DNA of 64,000 bases, taken from NCBI GenBank assembly GCA_947500575.1, contig CANMSI010000001.1, forward strand, positions 868,001 to 932,000. Direction: 5' to 3'. A program made the translations under genes and the position numbers. Numbering within the stretch: position 1 is the stretch's first letter; each line of letters begins with the position of its first letter. The notes beneath the pieces were generated by a model that did not search any database, was not told where the DNA came from, and saw only the letters and a list, made by a program, of their open reading frames with translations. Positions 43,713 to 52,113 of the stretch are shown in pieces. Source of the stretch: an uncultured Flavobacteriaceae bacterium (GTDB lineage: Bacteria > Bacteroidota > Bacteroidia > Flavobacteriales > Flavobacteriaceae).

Positions 43713-44922
43713 TTTTATCAGTCAATCTTTTAAGAATAAAATAGCATATTAACAGAACCAGCATTGGAATAAGCGTAAAATAAAATGCCTTTTGGGCGCC
43801 TACTTCTTTAAACAAATACCCAATGATCCGACTCCCCAAAGTACCTCCTAATGCAGAAAAAATAACAATCAAACCCGTCATGGGGCTATGCACTTTTTTT
43901 GGCAAGGCAGAGAGCACTACAGAATTAAGCAAGGGATAAATAGGAGCAATAAACAATCCAATAATTGGAAAAGCAAAACCTAGTAATGGAATATCCGTAA
44001 TATCCTCAATCTTTTGAGTTTCCAGATTTAAGAGTTCAGGAAGTACAAAATATACAAGGGCCATTGAAATTATGGTACAAATAGATAAAATATATATCCA
44101 ATTTATTCTTCTTGTCAAAACTCCAGCCATCAGTCTGCCTATCCCCAATGAAATTGCAAGAATACTTGCCATCATGATAGCCATATTCTCGGTCAAACCT
44201 AAAACGCGTTCGTTAAAAGTAGGAAGCCAGGTCATAATCCCTTGTTCTATCATTACAAAAAGGAAAGCACTAATTACAAAAACGATGATTAATAGCTTGC
44301 TTAAAAGCTTAAACATCTCTATAAAGTCGTCCTTGAGATCGCTCCCTTCTGGCTGTGGTGGGTTCTCAAATTTGGTAAAAAGCAATATAATAAAAGAAAT
44401 TGTAGTCATTGCCGCAAGCAACCAATATACATTTAACCAAGCGTTGGGGTCGCCTGCTGTATTAAAAGCAGGGAACAAATAATAAGCCAATGCAATGCCA
44501 AACATAAAAACGCCTTCAATAGAACTCATTAAAGAATTGTGTTCTTTGGTACCATTGGTAACTAAGCCAATTACAGAATAAACAGAAACCTTTATCAGCG
44601 CAAAGGAAGCTCCTACGGTAGCAAAAAGAAGTTTTGCAGTATCAAAACTATTGCCAAAATACATAGCTATACATCCCAACGTAACAAGTGCTAACGCAAT
44701 AAGCATTGCTTTTTTATACCCAATTCTAGGTAAAAAAGATGCAACTAAAAAAGAAACAATTGCAATTGGAAGATCCTTGAAAGCTTCTAAAATACTCGCA
44801 GTATCTTCAGCTACACCATAATTATTTAGAGATTTAAGTATTACGATTCCAACGCTATTTAAAAGAATAGCAAAGACAAAGTAATTAAGAAAGAGAGATA
44901 ATTTTACACCAAAATTTTTCAT
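43696..44922 (-). CDS. MFS transporter next to trehalase
   Basis: The 408-residue protein has twelve predicted membrane helices of the major facilitator superfamily, with a central loop rich in charged residues near 190-205. Its start follows the preceding SLC45-like transporter by one base and its end overlaps the trehalase gene. It lacks motifs that would fix the substrate. Position strongly suggests a sugar, perhaps import of the disaccharide or export or import of glucose. Confidence 0.85.
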   Translation of the reverse strand: MKNFGVKLSLFLNYFVFAILLNSVGIVILKSLNNYGVAEDTASILEAFKDLPIAIVSFLVASFLPRIGYKKAMLIALALVTLGCIAMYFGNSFDTAKLLFATVGASFALIKVSVYSVIGLVTNGTKEHNSLMSSIEGVFMFGIALAYYLFPAFNTAGDPNAWLNVYWLLAAMTTISFIILLFTKFENPPQPEGSDLKDDFIEMFKLLSKLLIIVFVISAFLFVMIEQGIMTWLPTFNERVLGLTENMAIMMASILAISLGIGRLMAGVLTRRINWIYILSICTIISMALVYFVLPELLNLETQKIEDITDIPLLGFAFPIIGLFIAPIYPLLNSVVLSALPKKVHSPMTGLIVIFSALGGTLGSRIIGYLFKEVGAQKAFYFTLIPMLVLLICYFILKRLTDKNELQA

Positions 44923-44923
44923 C

Positions 44924-46381
44924 TTACTCTTCTTTATTTGTTTTCAGTTTGGTATTCAAACGCATGGCCAGTAAAGCGGCTATAATAAAAAAGACTCCTC
45001 CAAATAAAATAGCATTGACCGCATCATTTCCTAAGAAGTTTTCAATGATAGGGCCAAAGGAAACTGTCTGTATTAGCATTGGTATTACAATCATCATATT
45101 AACAATTCCCATATACACTCCTCTTCGATCTTCTGGAATTACCTTAGAAACCATGGCATAGGGAATCCCCATCATGGCCGCCCATCCAATTCCAAATAAA
45201 ACCATCGGTCCTAATAAGGCATATTCATTAGTTATATAGGGCATGCTGAGCATGGCTATCCCCGTGAGCATTAAACTGCCAACATAGACCAATTTGGAGC
45301 TGTATTTTATAGCCAATGGGACTAGGGCCAAAGCCGTTAACATAGTTACCAAGTTATAAGTACCATTCATTAAGCCTGTTTGCGCCAAGGCTTGTTCTGA
45401 AAGCAACTTAATGTTCTGAGCAAATGCAGTGTCTTCAGCGCTAATGGTAGCGCCCGTTTTGCAGGCTTCTATAATACCATCGTACTTACTGCTATCTGCA
45501 TCTGTTATTCCTAATAAACTTTTGCGTATCATGGGCGTTATAAACTGCCAATAACAAAATAGCGCATACCATTGAAAAAAATAGACTCCTGCCAATCGCC
45601 ACATAAGTTTAGGCATATCTCCAATTGCATGGGCAATTTCTATAATGGGGGTAAAAATGCGCTTTCCAAAAGAAGCACTCTGTTTTTCTATTTTTAGCTT
45701 TTTTAATTCTTCTTCCGTTGGAGGTATCTCTGGTGTTTTCCATACGGACCAAAGAATGGTAGTCACGGAAGCTATCGCTCCCAAGAAAAAGGAATAATAA
45801 ACCCATTTCGGAATGGCACTTACCACTTCTGTTCCTACCGTACATAAACTGGCGGTACTATCTACGGGTACACTAAACCAGTCTTGAAATAGAAATAACG
45901 AAAAGTTAGCCAAGGTAATCCCAGCACCCACAAACAAACTTTGCATCTGATATCCAAAAGTGAGTTGCTTGTCTGGTAATTTATCTCCTACGAAGGCTCT
46001 ATACGGCTCCATGGCCGTATTGTTCGCGGCATCTAAAATCCATAATAAACCAACGGCAAACCATAAACCGGGACTAAAAGGAAATGCGAATAGACATAAA
46101 CTGGCAACAATAGCGCCTATTAAAAAGAACGGTTTTCTTCTACCTCCCCATTTTGGCAACCAGGTTTTATCACTAATAGCACCAATAATAGGTTGGATCA
46201 ACAAACCAGTAACCGGACCCGCTAAATTTAGCAAGGGTAATTCATTATGATGTGCTCCTAAAAATTCAAAAATTGGATTAATTGCGGTCTGCTGCAAACC
46301 AAAACTGAACTGAATTCCAAAAAATCCAACATTCATGTTCCATATTTGCCAAAAATTCAGTTCAGGTTTCCTTATTTTCAC
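44924..46381 (-). CDS. SLC45-like disaccharide MFS transporter
   Basis: The 485-residue protein resembles the SLC45/glycoside-pentoside family, whose members carry sucrose or maltose with protons or cations. Visible marks are the N-terminal NFWQIWNMNVGFFGIQF, the loop IGAISDKTWLPKWGGRRKPFF after helix 2, and MEPYRAFVGDKLP. Twelve membrane helices are predicted, with a long loop between helices 8 and 9 (about 300-345). The start is GTG; an in-frame stop lies upstream and no ATG fits. It is first in the trehalase operon, and a LacI-type operator-like palindrome lies 94 bp before it. Trehalose is the likely cargo given the neighbour, by inference. Confidence 0.88.
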   Translation of the reverse strand: MKIRKPELNFWQIWNMNVGFFGIQFSFGLQQTAINPIFEFLGAHHNELPLLNLAGPVTGLLIQPIIGAISDKTWLPKWGGRRKPFFLIGAIVASLCLFAFPFSPGLWFAVGLLWILDAANNTAMEPYRAFVGDKLPDKQLTFGYQMQSLFVGAGITLANFSLFLFQDWFSVPVDSTASLCTVGTEVVSAIPKWVYYSFFLGAIASVTTILWSVWKTPEIPPTEEELKKLKIEKQSASFGKRIFTPIIEIAHAIGDMPKLMWRLAGVYFFQWYALFCYWQFITPMIRKSLLGITDADSSKYDGIIEACKTGATISAEDTAFAQNIKLLSEQALAQTGLMNGTYNLVTMLTALALVPLAIKYSSKLVYVGSLMLTGIAMLSMPYITNEYALLGPMVLFGIGWAAMMGIPYAMVSKVIPEDRRGVYMGIVNMMIVIPMLIQTVSFGPIIENFLGNDAVNAILFGGVFFIIAALLAMRLNTKLKTNKEE

Positions 46382-46474
46382 TTTTTGATGATTTTGGTTC
46401 TATTTTTTTGACAATATAGCATTTTATCCTTTTATGCTTAAAAGAATACCAGGCTAAAATCTGAGCTAAATGGA

Positions 46475-46490
46475 ACGAAAACGTTTGCGT
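46475..46490. promoter_or_regulatory. LacI-family-type operator
   Basis: ACGAAAACGTTTGCGT is a 16-bp palindrome centred on AACGTT with one mismatched pair. It is very like the boxes bound by LacI/PurR/CcpA-type repressors (CGnAAnCGnTTnCG pattern). It lies 94 bp upstream of the SLC45-like transporter start and just past the queG stop. No LacI-family gene is in the window, so the regulator must be elsewhere. Confidence 0.6.
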
Positions 46491-46500
46491 ACTTGTAGAA

Positions 46501-47421
46501 TCATTTAAGAAAGCGAATATTCCTTTGTAATCCAGAAAATTTGGTGCGTTTTACGGCAGATTTCTTGAATACCTTTCTGAAGACGTCTTCTGTAATTTCT
46601 TCCCAATCCTTTTTTGACATCGATAAAAGTTCGGATGGAGGATTAAAAAGAGGCTCCTGATGCGGTTTTGAAAAACGATTCCATGGACATACATCTTGGC
46701 ATATATCACAGCCAAACATCCAATCCTTGAATTGCCCGCTCACATCTGTAGGAATTTCGTTTTTTAATTCAATGGTAAAATAAGAAATACACTTACTGCC
46801 GTCTACCACATACGGATCTACAATAGCCTGGGTGGGGCAAGCATCTATACATGCTGTACAAGTGCCACAATGATCTGTTACCGGAGTGTCATACTCCAAT
46901 TCCAAATCCACTATAAGCTCTGCAATAAAATAAAAAGAGCCTACTTGTTGTGTTAACAAATTACTGTGTTTTCCTATCCAACCAAGGCCACTTTTTGCCG
47001 CCCAAGCCTTATCTAAAACAGGTGCGGAATCTACAAAAGCTCTACCACCAACCTCACCAATATTTACGGAAATGAACTGATGGAGTTCTTTTAATTTTGA
47101 TTTTATTACATGGTGGTAATCTTGCCCGTAGGCATATTTAGAGATTTTATAAGTATCCGTAGCTTGTTCTTCCGATGGATAGTAATTGAGTAATAATGAT
47201 ATTACCGACTTGGCACCGTCTACCAATAATCGCGGATCTAAGCGTTTATCAAAATGGTTTTCCATATACCCCATTTCTCCATGCATATTCTTCTGAAGCC
47301 ATTGCTCTAAACGAGGCGCTTCTTCCTCCAAAAAATCAGCTTTGGAAATACCGCAAGACAAAAAACCAAGGCGTTCTGCTTCTCCTTTAATAAGTGCTGT
47401 ATGCGTTTGTTTGTTATTCAT
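46501..47421 (-). CDS. queG: Epoxyqueuosine reductase
   Basis: The 306-residue protein has the QueG pattern: a cobalamin-binding N-terminal domain and two [4Fe-4S] motifs near the C-terminus, [12 protein letters not shown] (about 195-206) and [10 protein letters not shown] (about 245-254). [20 protein letters not shown] and DYHHVIK are typical of the active-site region. It reduces epoxyqueuosine to queuosine in tRNA with GUN anticodons. It is shorter than forms with extra HEAT repeats, but this is normal in the group. It is a single gene followed by the sugar locus. Confidence 0.94.
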   Translation of the reverse strand: MNNKQTHTALIKGEAERLGFLSCGISKADFLEEEAPRLEQWLQKNMHGEMGYMENHFDKRLDPRLLVDGAKSVISLLLNYYPSEEQATDTYKISKYAYGQDYHHVIKSKLKELHQFISVNIGEVGGRAFVDSAPVLDKAWAAKSGLGWIGKHSNLLTQQVGSFYFIAELIVDLELEYDTPVTDHCGTCTACIDACPTQAIVDPYVVDGSKCISYFTIELKNEIPTDVSGQFKDWMFGCDICQDVCPWNRFSKPHQEPLFNPPSELLSMSKKDWEEITEDVFRKVFKKSAVKRTKFSGLQRNIRFLK

Positions 47422-47532
47422 TGATATGCTGAAAAGCTAGACAAAAAACTAAAATACAACTCTAGCTTCTTAAAGTAGTTCTTTTATCCTTTATTTGTTG
47501 TACTATTTCATTTTTGTGAGATCCGAGAAAGT

Positions 47533-47551
47533 TAAAATTGTAACAATTTTA
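47533..47551. promoter_or_regulatory. Dyad upstream of the ABC exporter genes
   Basis: Arms TAAAATTG (47533-47540) and CAATTTTA (47544-47551) form a perfect 8-bp inverted repeat with a 3-bp spacer, 38 bp before the ATG of the ATPase gene. It could be an operator for a TetR- or MarR-like regulator; none is adjacent. No standard -7 box is seen. Confidence 0.35.
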
Positions 47552-47589
47552 GAATTTCGATACTAACTATACGTACCAAATAAAAAAGA

Positions 47590-48345
47590 ATGATACAAGC
47601 GCAAAATTTAACCAAGTCTTTTAAAACGACCACGAAGAAAGGTTTTAAAAAAGAAACTACTATAGTTAATGCTGTAGATCATGTGTCTTTTGAATGCAAA
47701 CCAGGACGTATTTTTTCATTATTAGGACCTAATGGAGCTGGCAAAACAACTACTTTGAGAATGATTGCAGGAATTATTAATCCCAGTTCAGGAACTGCAA
47801 TTGTAGATCATATAGATATTTCGGAAAATAATGATGAAGTAAAAAAGCACATTGGTTTTTTAACCGGATCTACTGGTTTATATGAACGCTTAAATCCAGA
47901 TGAAACCCTAGACTTTTTTGGAAAATTGTACCACATACCAGAACCTAAATACAGCGAACGAAAAGAATACCTCTTTGAAAAACTAGGAATCAACGAATTT
48001 AGAAAAAAGCGTTTAGGACAAATGAGTACCGGTATGAAACAAAAAGTTTCTATTGCCCGTACCTTAATTCATGATCCAGAGGTGCTTATTTTCGATGAGC
48101 CTACTTCAGGTCTGGATGTAATTACCGCCGATAGCATTATTGATTTGATACGAGAATCAAAAGAAAACAACAAAACGGTTATCTTCTCATCCCATATTAT
48201 GAGCGAAGTGGATCTTCTATGCGATGATCTTGCCATTATCAGTAAAGGGTCTATTATTTACAATGACTCCTTTGACAACTTCAAAAAAGAAATGAAAGCC
48301 GACAATCTTACACAAGAATTTATTAACCGCGTTAAAGAAGCTTAA
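47590..48345 (+). CDS. natA: ABC exporter ATPase, NatA-like
   Basis: The 251-residue ATP-binding protein has Walker A GPNGAGKTT near residue 44, the signature STGMKQKVSIART near 145 and Walker B VLIFDEPTSGLD near 163. The H-loop (VIFSSHIMSEVD) follows. The signature has the NatA/daunorubicin-exporter form. With the downstream permease it should export Na+ or a small compound. The two genes are separated by one base. NatA-like is the closest family; the cargo cannot be set from sequence. Confidence 0.9.
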   Translation: MIQAQNLTKSFKTTTKKGFKKETTIVNAVDHVSFECKPGRIFSLLGPNGAGKTTTLRMIAGIINPSSGTAIVDHIDISENNDEVKKHIGFLTGSTGLYERLNPDETLDFFGKLYHIPEPKYSERKEYLFEKLGINEFRKKRLGQMSTGMKQKVSIARTLIHDPEVLIFDEPTSGLDVITADSIIDLIRESKENNKTVIFSSHIMSEVDLLCDDLAIISKGSIIYNDSFDNFKKEMKADNLTQEFINRVKEA

Positions 48346-48346
48346 A

Positions 48347-49525
48347 ATGAGAGATTTATTTATCATTATAAAAAAAGAACTCTCTGAACTTCTGAGAGAT
48401 AAAAAAACCATTATTAACTCTATTGTTCTACCTACCCTCCTGGTTCCTATTATAATGTTTGGAGGAATGAAGGTCATGGAAATGATTGAAGAAAAAGAGC
48501 AACAAAAATCAGTTAAGATTGGTCTTCTCAATGCCCCTGAAGATTTTACAACTTTAGTGAATAGTGACACCCTCAATAAAGTAACCACCTATGCTGAGGC
48601 TAAAGATTTTAAGGCACTAATAGATGATAACACCATACAAACTGCTATTGTGTTCCCTGCTGATTGGAGCACACAAATGGATAGCTTAGCAACTGGTGAA
48701 ATTCAAATTTATCGGAATGGTTCTAAGGACAATGTAAATGGTAGAGTTAATAGAATGCTTACTGCTTACGATGCTAGCTTAAAGGATCAGCGCATCTCTA
48801 AATTGCAAATATCTGTGCAAAAACTAACTCCCTTTAATAAAAACTACATAGAGATTGGAGAGCAAAAAGAACTTATTGGAAAACGCATTGGTGGTTTCAT
48901 TCCCTATTTGTTTATTCTTACCATGTGGGGAGGATGTCTTTTGGCTGCTATTGATCTTGTTACAGGCGAAAAAGAGCGGAAAACAATTGAAACAACACTT
49001 TCGTTACCGATTTCCAAATTTAAGGTACTTCTAGGGAAAGCGATTGTTGCTTCTATGTTAGGTTTTATCCCAGCAGTTTTGAATTTAGTAGGACTAATCG
49101 TAGGGCTCAAAGTAATTGATGGAATTCCGGATAGTTTTAAGTTGGCCATCAATGAAATGCTAAACTTGCAATCGGTTACATTGATTTTATTATTACTGAT
49201 TCCATTTGCTTTATTCCTCTCTGGTTTTATAATTGCTTTGGTAGCTGGTGCTACCTCTTTTAAAGAAGCGCAGAGCAAAGCTACTCCTATCATTATGCTT
49301 ATTATTATCCCATTGGTAATGGCGATGTTACCTGGTATAGAACTTACCTGGGCAACGGTATTTGTTCCTGTATTAAATATTGGTTTAGGGGTGAAGGAGA
49401 TTATGGCTGGCACTATAGATATGGCACAATATGCAGCTATTTTAATATCTCTTATTGCCTTTGCAGTAGGAGCTATCTATTTCAGCTACAAGAAGTTTTC
49501 TGATGAAAATGCGATTTTAAAATAA
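48347..49525 (+). CDS. natB: ABC-2-type exporter permease, NatB-like
   Basis: The 392-residue protein has one N-terminal membrane helix (about 20-38), an extracytoplasmic domain (about 45-180) and then about five helices. GERKRKTIETTLSLP-like sequence (here TGEKERKTIETTLSLPISK near residue 207) is the conserved cytoplasmic loop of NatB/YhaP-type permeases. It pairs with the ATPase immediately upstream. It ends 12 bp from the convergent cytochrome P450 gene, with no clear terminator between. Confidence 0.88.
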   Translation: MRDLFIIIKKELSELLRDKKTIINSIVLPTLLVPIIMFGGMKVMEMIEEKEQQKSVKIGLLNAPEDFTTLVNSDTLNKVTTYAEAKDFKALIDDNTIQTAIVFPADWSTQMDSLATGEIQIYRNGSKDNVNGRVNRMLTAYDASLKDQRISKLQISVQKLTPFNKNYIEIGEQKELIGKRIGGFIPYLFILTMWGGCLLAAIDLVTGEKERKTIETTLSLPISKFKVLLGKAIVASMLGFIPAVLNLVGLIVGLKVIDGIPDSFKLAINEMLNLQSVTLILLLLIPFALFLSGFIIALVAGATSFKEAQSKATPIIMLIIIPLVMAMLPGIELTWATVFVPVLNIGLGVKEIMAGTIDMAQYAAILISLIAFAVGAIYFSYKKFSDENAILK

Positions 49526-49537
49526 AAGGTGTACCCT

Positions 49538-50920
49538 CTACTCTCTTAAGGTAAATTGCAAGGGAACTTCTTTGGGTTTTAAAGAAATTAAGGGGTTTAT
49601 CTCCACTTCTTTAAGTGCTGAGCTAAGCTTGTATTTTTTTAAAATTTGAGTAATGGTTAATACCATTTCGTACATGGCAAAATTGTTCCCTACACACATT
49701 CTAGGGCCCGCACCGAAAGGATAGTAATAATCAGAATTGTCTTTTTTGTTCTCAGGGTTAAAACGTTCTGGATTAAATGCTTCTGGCTTACTCCAAAAAT
49801 CTTGATGTCTATGCAATTCATATACAGACATTAATACCAAAGTGTCCTTTGGAAAAAGATAGGATGCCGTTTCTACATCGTTCAAAGCGATTCTGTCTAT
49901 AACGTAAGCGGGAGGATATAACCGCATCGCTTCTTCAATACATTGTTTGGAAAATTGCAATTTCCCCAAATGTTCCAAAGAAATTTTTTCTGTTGTGGGC
50001 AAGGTTTTGGCTTCTTCAAAAACTCTTTCTTGCATCTCTGGGTGTTTTGCCAGTAAAAACAATACAAAACTTAAGGCATTTGCCGTTGTTTCATGCCCTG
50101 CCGTAAAGAGAATAAGCACTTCATCTAGCAACTGCTTCCTAGGCATAGCCGTACCATCTTCATAACGTGCCGCTAGAAGCATATCTAATAAATCATCTTT
50201 TTCCTCCCCAGAAGCAATTCGTTCTTCAATAATTTCATTAAGAATAGCCTGCCCATCTGCTGAAAATTTTAGATGTTTTTTTATTTCACCGCTTAAATGA
50301 AACCACCACTTTAAATACGGTTGTCTCATTTCTTTAATAAGCATTTGTTGGTTTACTTCAGTAATCTGTTGTAAACGTTCCATTCGCTTGCGAATATCAG
50401 ACCTGCTAAACAAAGATGTTGCCACTACCTGGAAAGCTAAATCTCCCATTAATGGGAAAACATTTTGAGTTGTATTTGCTTGTATCCGATCTAACTCTTT
50501 GGCAATAGCAGTCTGCATAATATTGATTAGACCTTCTAGCTTTTTCTTATGAAAAGCAGGTTGCACCATACGTCTATGAGTACGCCAATGTTCCCCATTT
50601 GCAGTTAGAATACCTTGACCAATATATTTTGCTAAATCTACTGTTTGTAGAGGAGATTTAGCATAGCATTTATGTTGCTTTTGGAGTACTTGTCTTGTAA
50701 TTTTTGGATCTCTTGTAAACACTACAGGGCTTCCTTTGCCTGTTTTAACTCTAAAAATATCCCCAAATTTTTCGAAATTTTCTCTATGAAAAGGCAAGGG
50801 ATTTGATAGAATACTTTTGCGGTTTTTAAAAACAGCTAAAGGGCTAATGGTAGGCAAATTCTTCACCTTTATTACCTCATTGGAAAGGGATGCATTTTGT
50901 TTCTCTTTAGTAGTAGTCAT
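49538..50920 (-). CDS. Cytochrome P450
   Basis: The 460-residue protein is a full P450. The heme-thiolate loop FGAGPRMCVGNNFA lies near residue 410, the oxygen-activation helix AGHETTANA near 265, the ExxR motif EEAMR near 325, and the meander region PERFNPEN near 389. There is no N-terminal membrane anchor, so it is soluble and needs a separate ferredoxin or flavodoxin partner, not found here. It follows ruvB by 50 bp on the same strand. The substrate is unknown; the similarity is to bacterial fatty-acid and terpenoid P450s in general. Confidence 0.93.
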   Translation of the reverse strand: MTTTKEKQNASLSNEVIKVKNLPTISPLAVFKNRKSILSNPLPFHRENFEKFGDIFRVKTGKGSPVVFTRDPKITRQVLQKQHKCYAKSPLQTVDLAKYIGQGILTANGEHWRTHRRMVQPAFHKKKLEGLINIMQTAIAKELDRIQANTTQNVFPLMGDLAFQVVATSLFSRSDIRKRMERLQQITEVNQQMLIKEMRQPYLKWWFHLSGEIKKHLKFSADGQAILNEIIEERIASGEEKDDLLDMLLAARYEDGTAMPRKQLLDEVLILFTAGHETTANALSFVLFLLAKHPEMQERVFEEAKTLPTTEKISLEHLGKLQFSKQCIEEAMRLYPPAYVIDRIALNDVETASYLFPKDTLVLMSVYELHRHQDFWSKPEAFNPERFNPENKKDNSDYYYPFGAGPRMCVGNNFAMYEMVLTITQILKKYKLSSALKEVEINPLISLKPKEVPLQFTLRE

Positions 50921-50970
50921 ATAAGATACGGTTGCCCGTATTAGGCATTAAAAAGGAACATCCTTTAGTC

Positions 50971-51993
50971 TTAAAATAACCCTCCCTGCGTAGCTCCTTT
51001 TATCCTACCCAAGTGTTTATAGGCCAATTCTGTTACTTCTCTACCACGAGGGGTGCGCATAATAAACCCTTGTTGAATTAAAAAAGGTTCGTACACCTCT
51101 TCAATGGTTTCCGCACTTTCTGATACGGCAGTAGCGAGGGTGGTAATCCCAACAGGGCCCCCTTTAAATTTATCAATAATGGTGGATAGGATTTTATTAT
51201 CCATTTCATCCAAACCATGTGCATCTACATTCAGGGCACCCAATCCGTATTTGGAAATTTCCAAATCTATATCTCCAGATCCTTTTATTTGAGCAAAATC
51301 TCGTACCCTGCGAAGCAATGCATTGCATATTCTGGGAGTACCTCTACTTCTGCCTGCAATCTCTATTGCTGCTTCATTCGTAATAGGTACTTTTAAAATT
51401 TCAGAACTTCGTTGTACAATGGTAGACAATAATTCTGTGGAGTAATACTGTAGTCTGCTTTGGATACCAAAACGTGCTCGCATGGGCGCGGTTAATAAAC
51501 CAGATCTTGTGGTAGCACCAATAAGTGTGAAGGGATTTAAATTAATCTGAACGGACCTTGCATTGGGTCCAGTTTCAATCATAATATCAATTTTATAATC
51601 TTCCATTGCGGAGTACAAATACTCTTCAACAATGGGGCTTAGCCTATGAATCTCATCTATAAAAAGCACGTCTCTTTCCTGAAGATTCGTCAATAAGCCC
51701 GCCAGGTCTCCTGGTTTATCCAATACAGGGCCTGAAGTTACTTTTATGCCTACTCCTAATTCGTTTGCTAAAATGTGTGCTAAGGTTGTTTTTCCCAATC
51801 CAGGAGGACCGTGAAACAAGGTATGATCCAAGGCCTCATCCCTTAAATTTGCAGCCTGCACAAAAACCTTTAGATTCTCTAAAACTTGCTCTTGTCCTGT
51901 GAAATCTTCAAAGGTAACTGGCCGTAAAGCTCTATCTATATCATGCTCTTCTTGAGAAAAATGTTCTGCAGATGGATCCAGGTTCTCATTCAT
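50971..51993 (-). CDS. ruvB: Holliday junction ATPase RuvB
   Basis: The 340-residue protein is a typical RuvB: Walker [12 protein letters not shown] near residue 65, Walker [11 protein letters not shown] near 113, sensor GATTRSG near 157, and a C-terminal winged helix ending [14 protein letters not shown]. It drives branch migration of Holliday junctions with RuvA, which is encoded about 11 kb away. A -7-like box TATCTTTG (52001-52008, minus strand) lies only 8 bp from the ATG, so a very short leader is possible. Confidence 0.97.
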   Translation of the reverse strand: MNENLDPSAEHFSQEEHDIDRALRPVTFEDFTGQEQVLENLKVFVQAANLRDEALDHTLFHGPPGLGKTTLAHILANELGVGIKVTSGPVLDKPGDLAGLLTNLQERDVLFIDEIHRLSPIVEEYLYSAMEDYKIDIMIETGPNARSVQINLNPFTLIGATTRSGLLTAPMRARFGIQSRLQYYSTELLSTIVQRSSEILKVPITNEAAIEIAGRSRGTPRICNALLRRVRDFAQIKGSGDIDLEISKYGLGALNVDAHGLDEMDNKILSTIIDKFKGGPVGITTLATAVSESAETIEEVYEPFLIQQGFIMRTPRGREVTELAYKHLGRIKGATQGGLF

Positions 51994-52113
51994 ATTCTAA
52001 CAAAGATAGTAGAAAATGAGATAGCTACATAGACCTTCTGTTATATTATAAACTTGTATTCCAGTACCTACCGAAAGGTTTACTAATTCAATGAAAAGTC
52101 GTAATTTAAGGCA

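Noticed and set aside
50926-50941. Dyad ATACGG/CCGTAT between ruvB and the P450 as a terminator
   Set aside because: Six-bp arms and no T-run; it could be an element of the P450 leader but there is too little to call.
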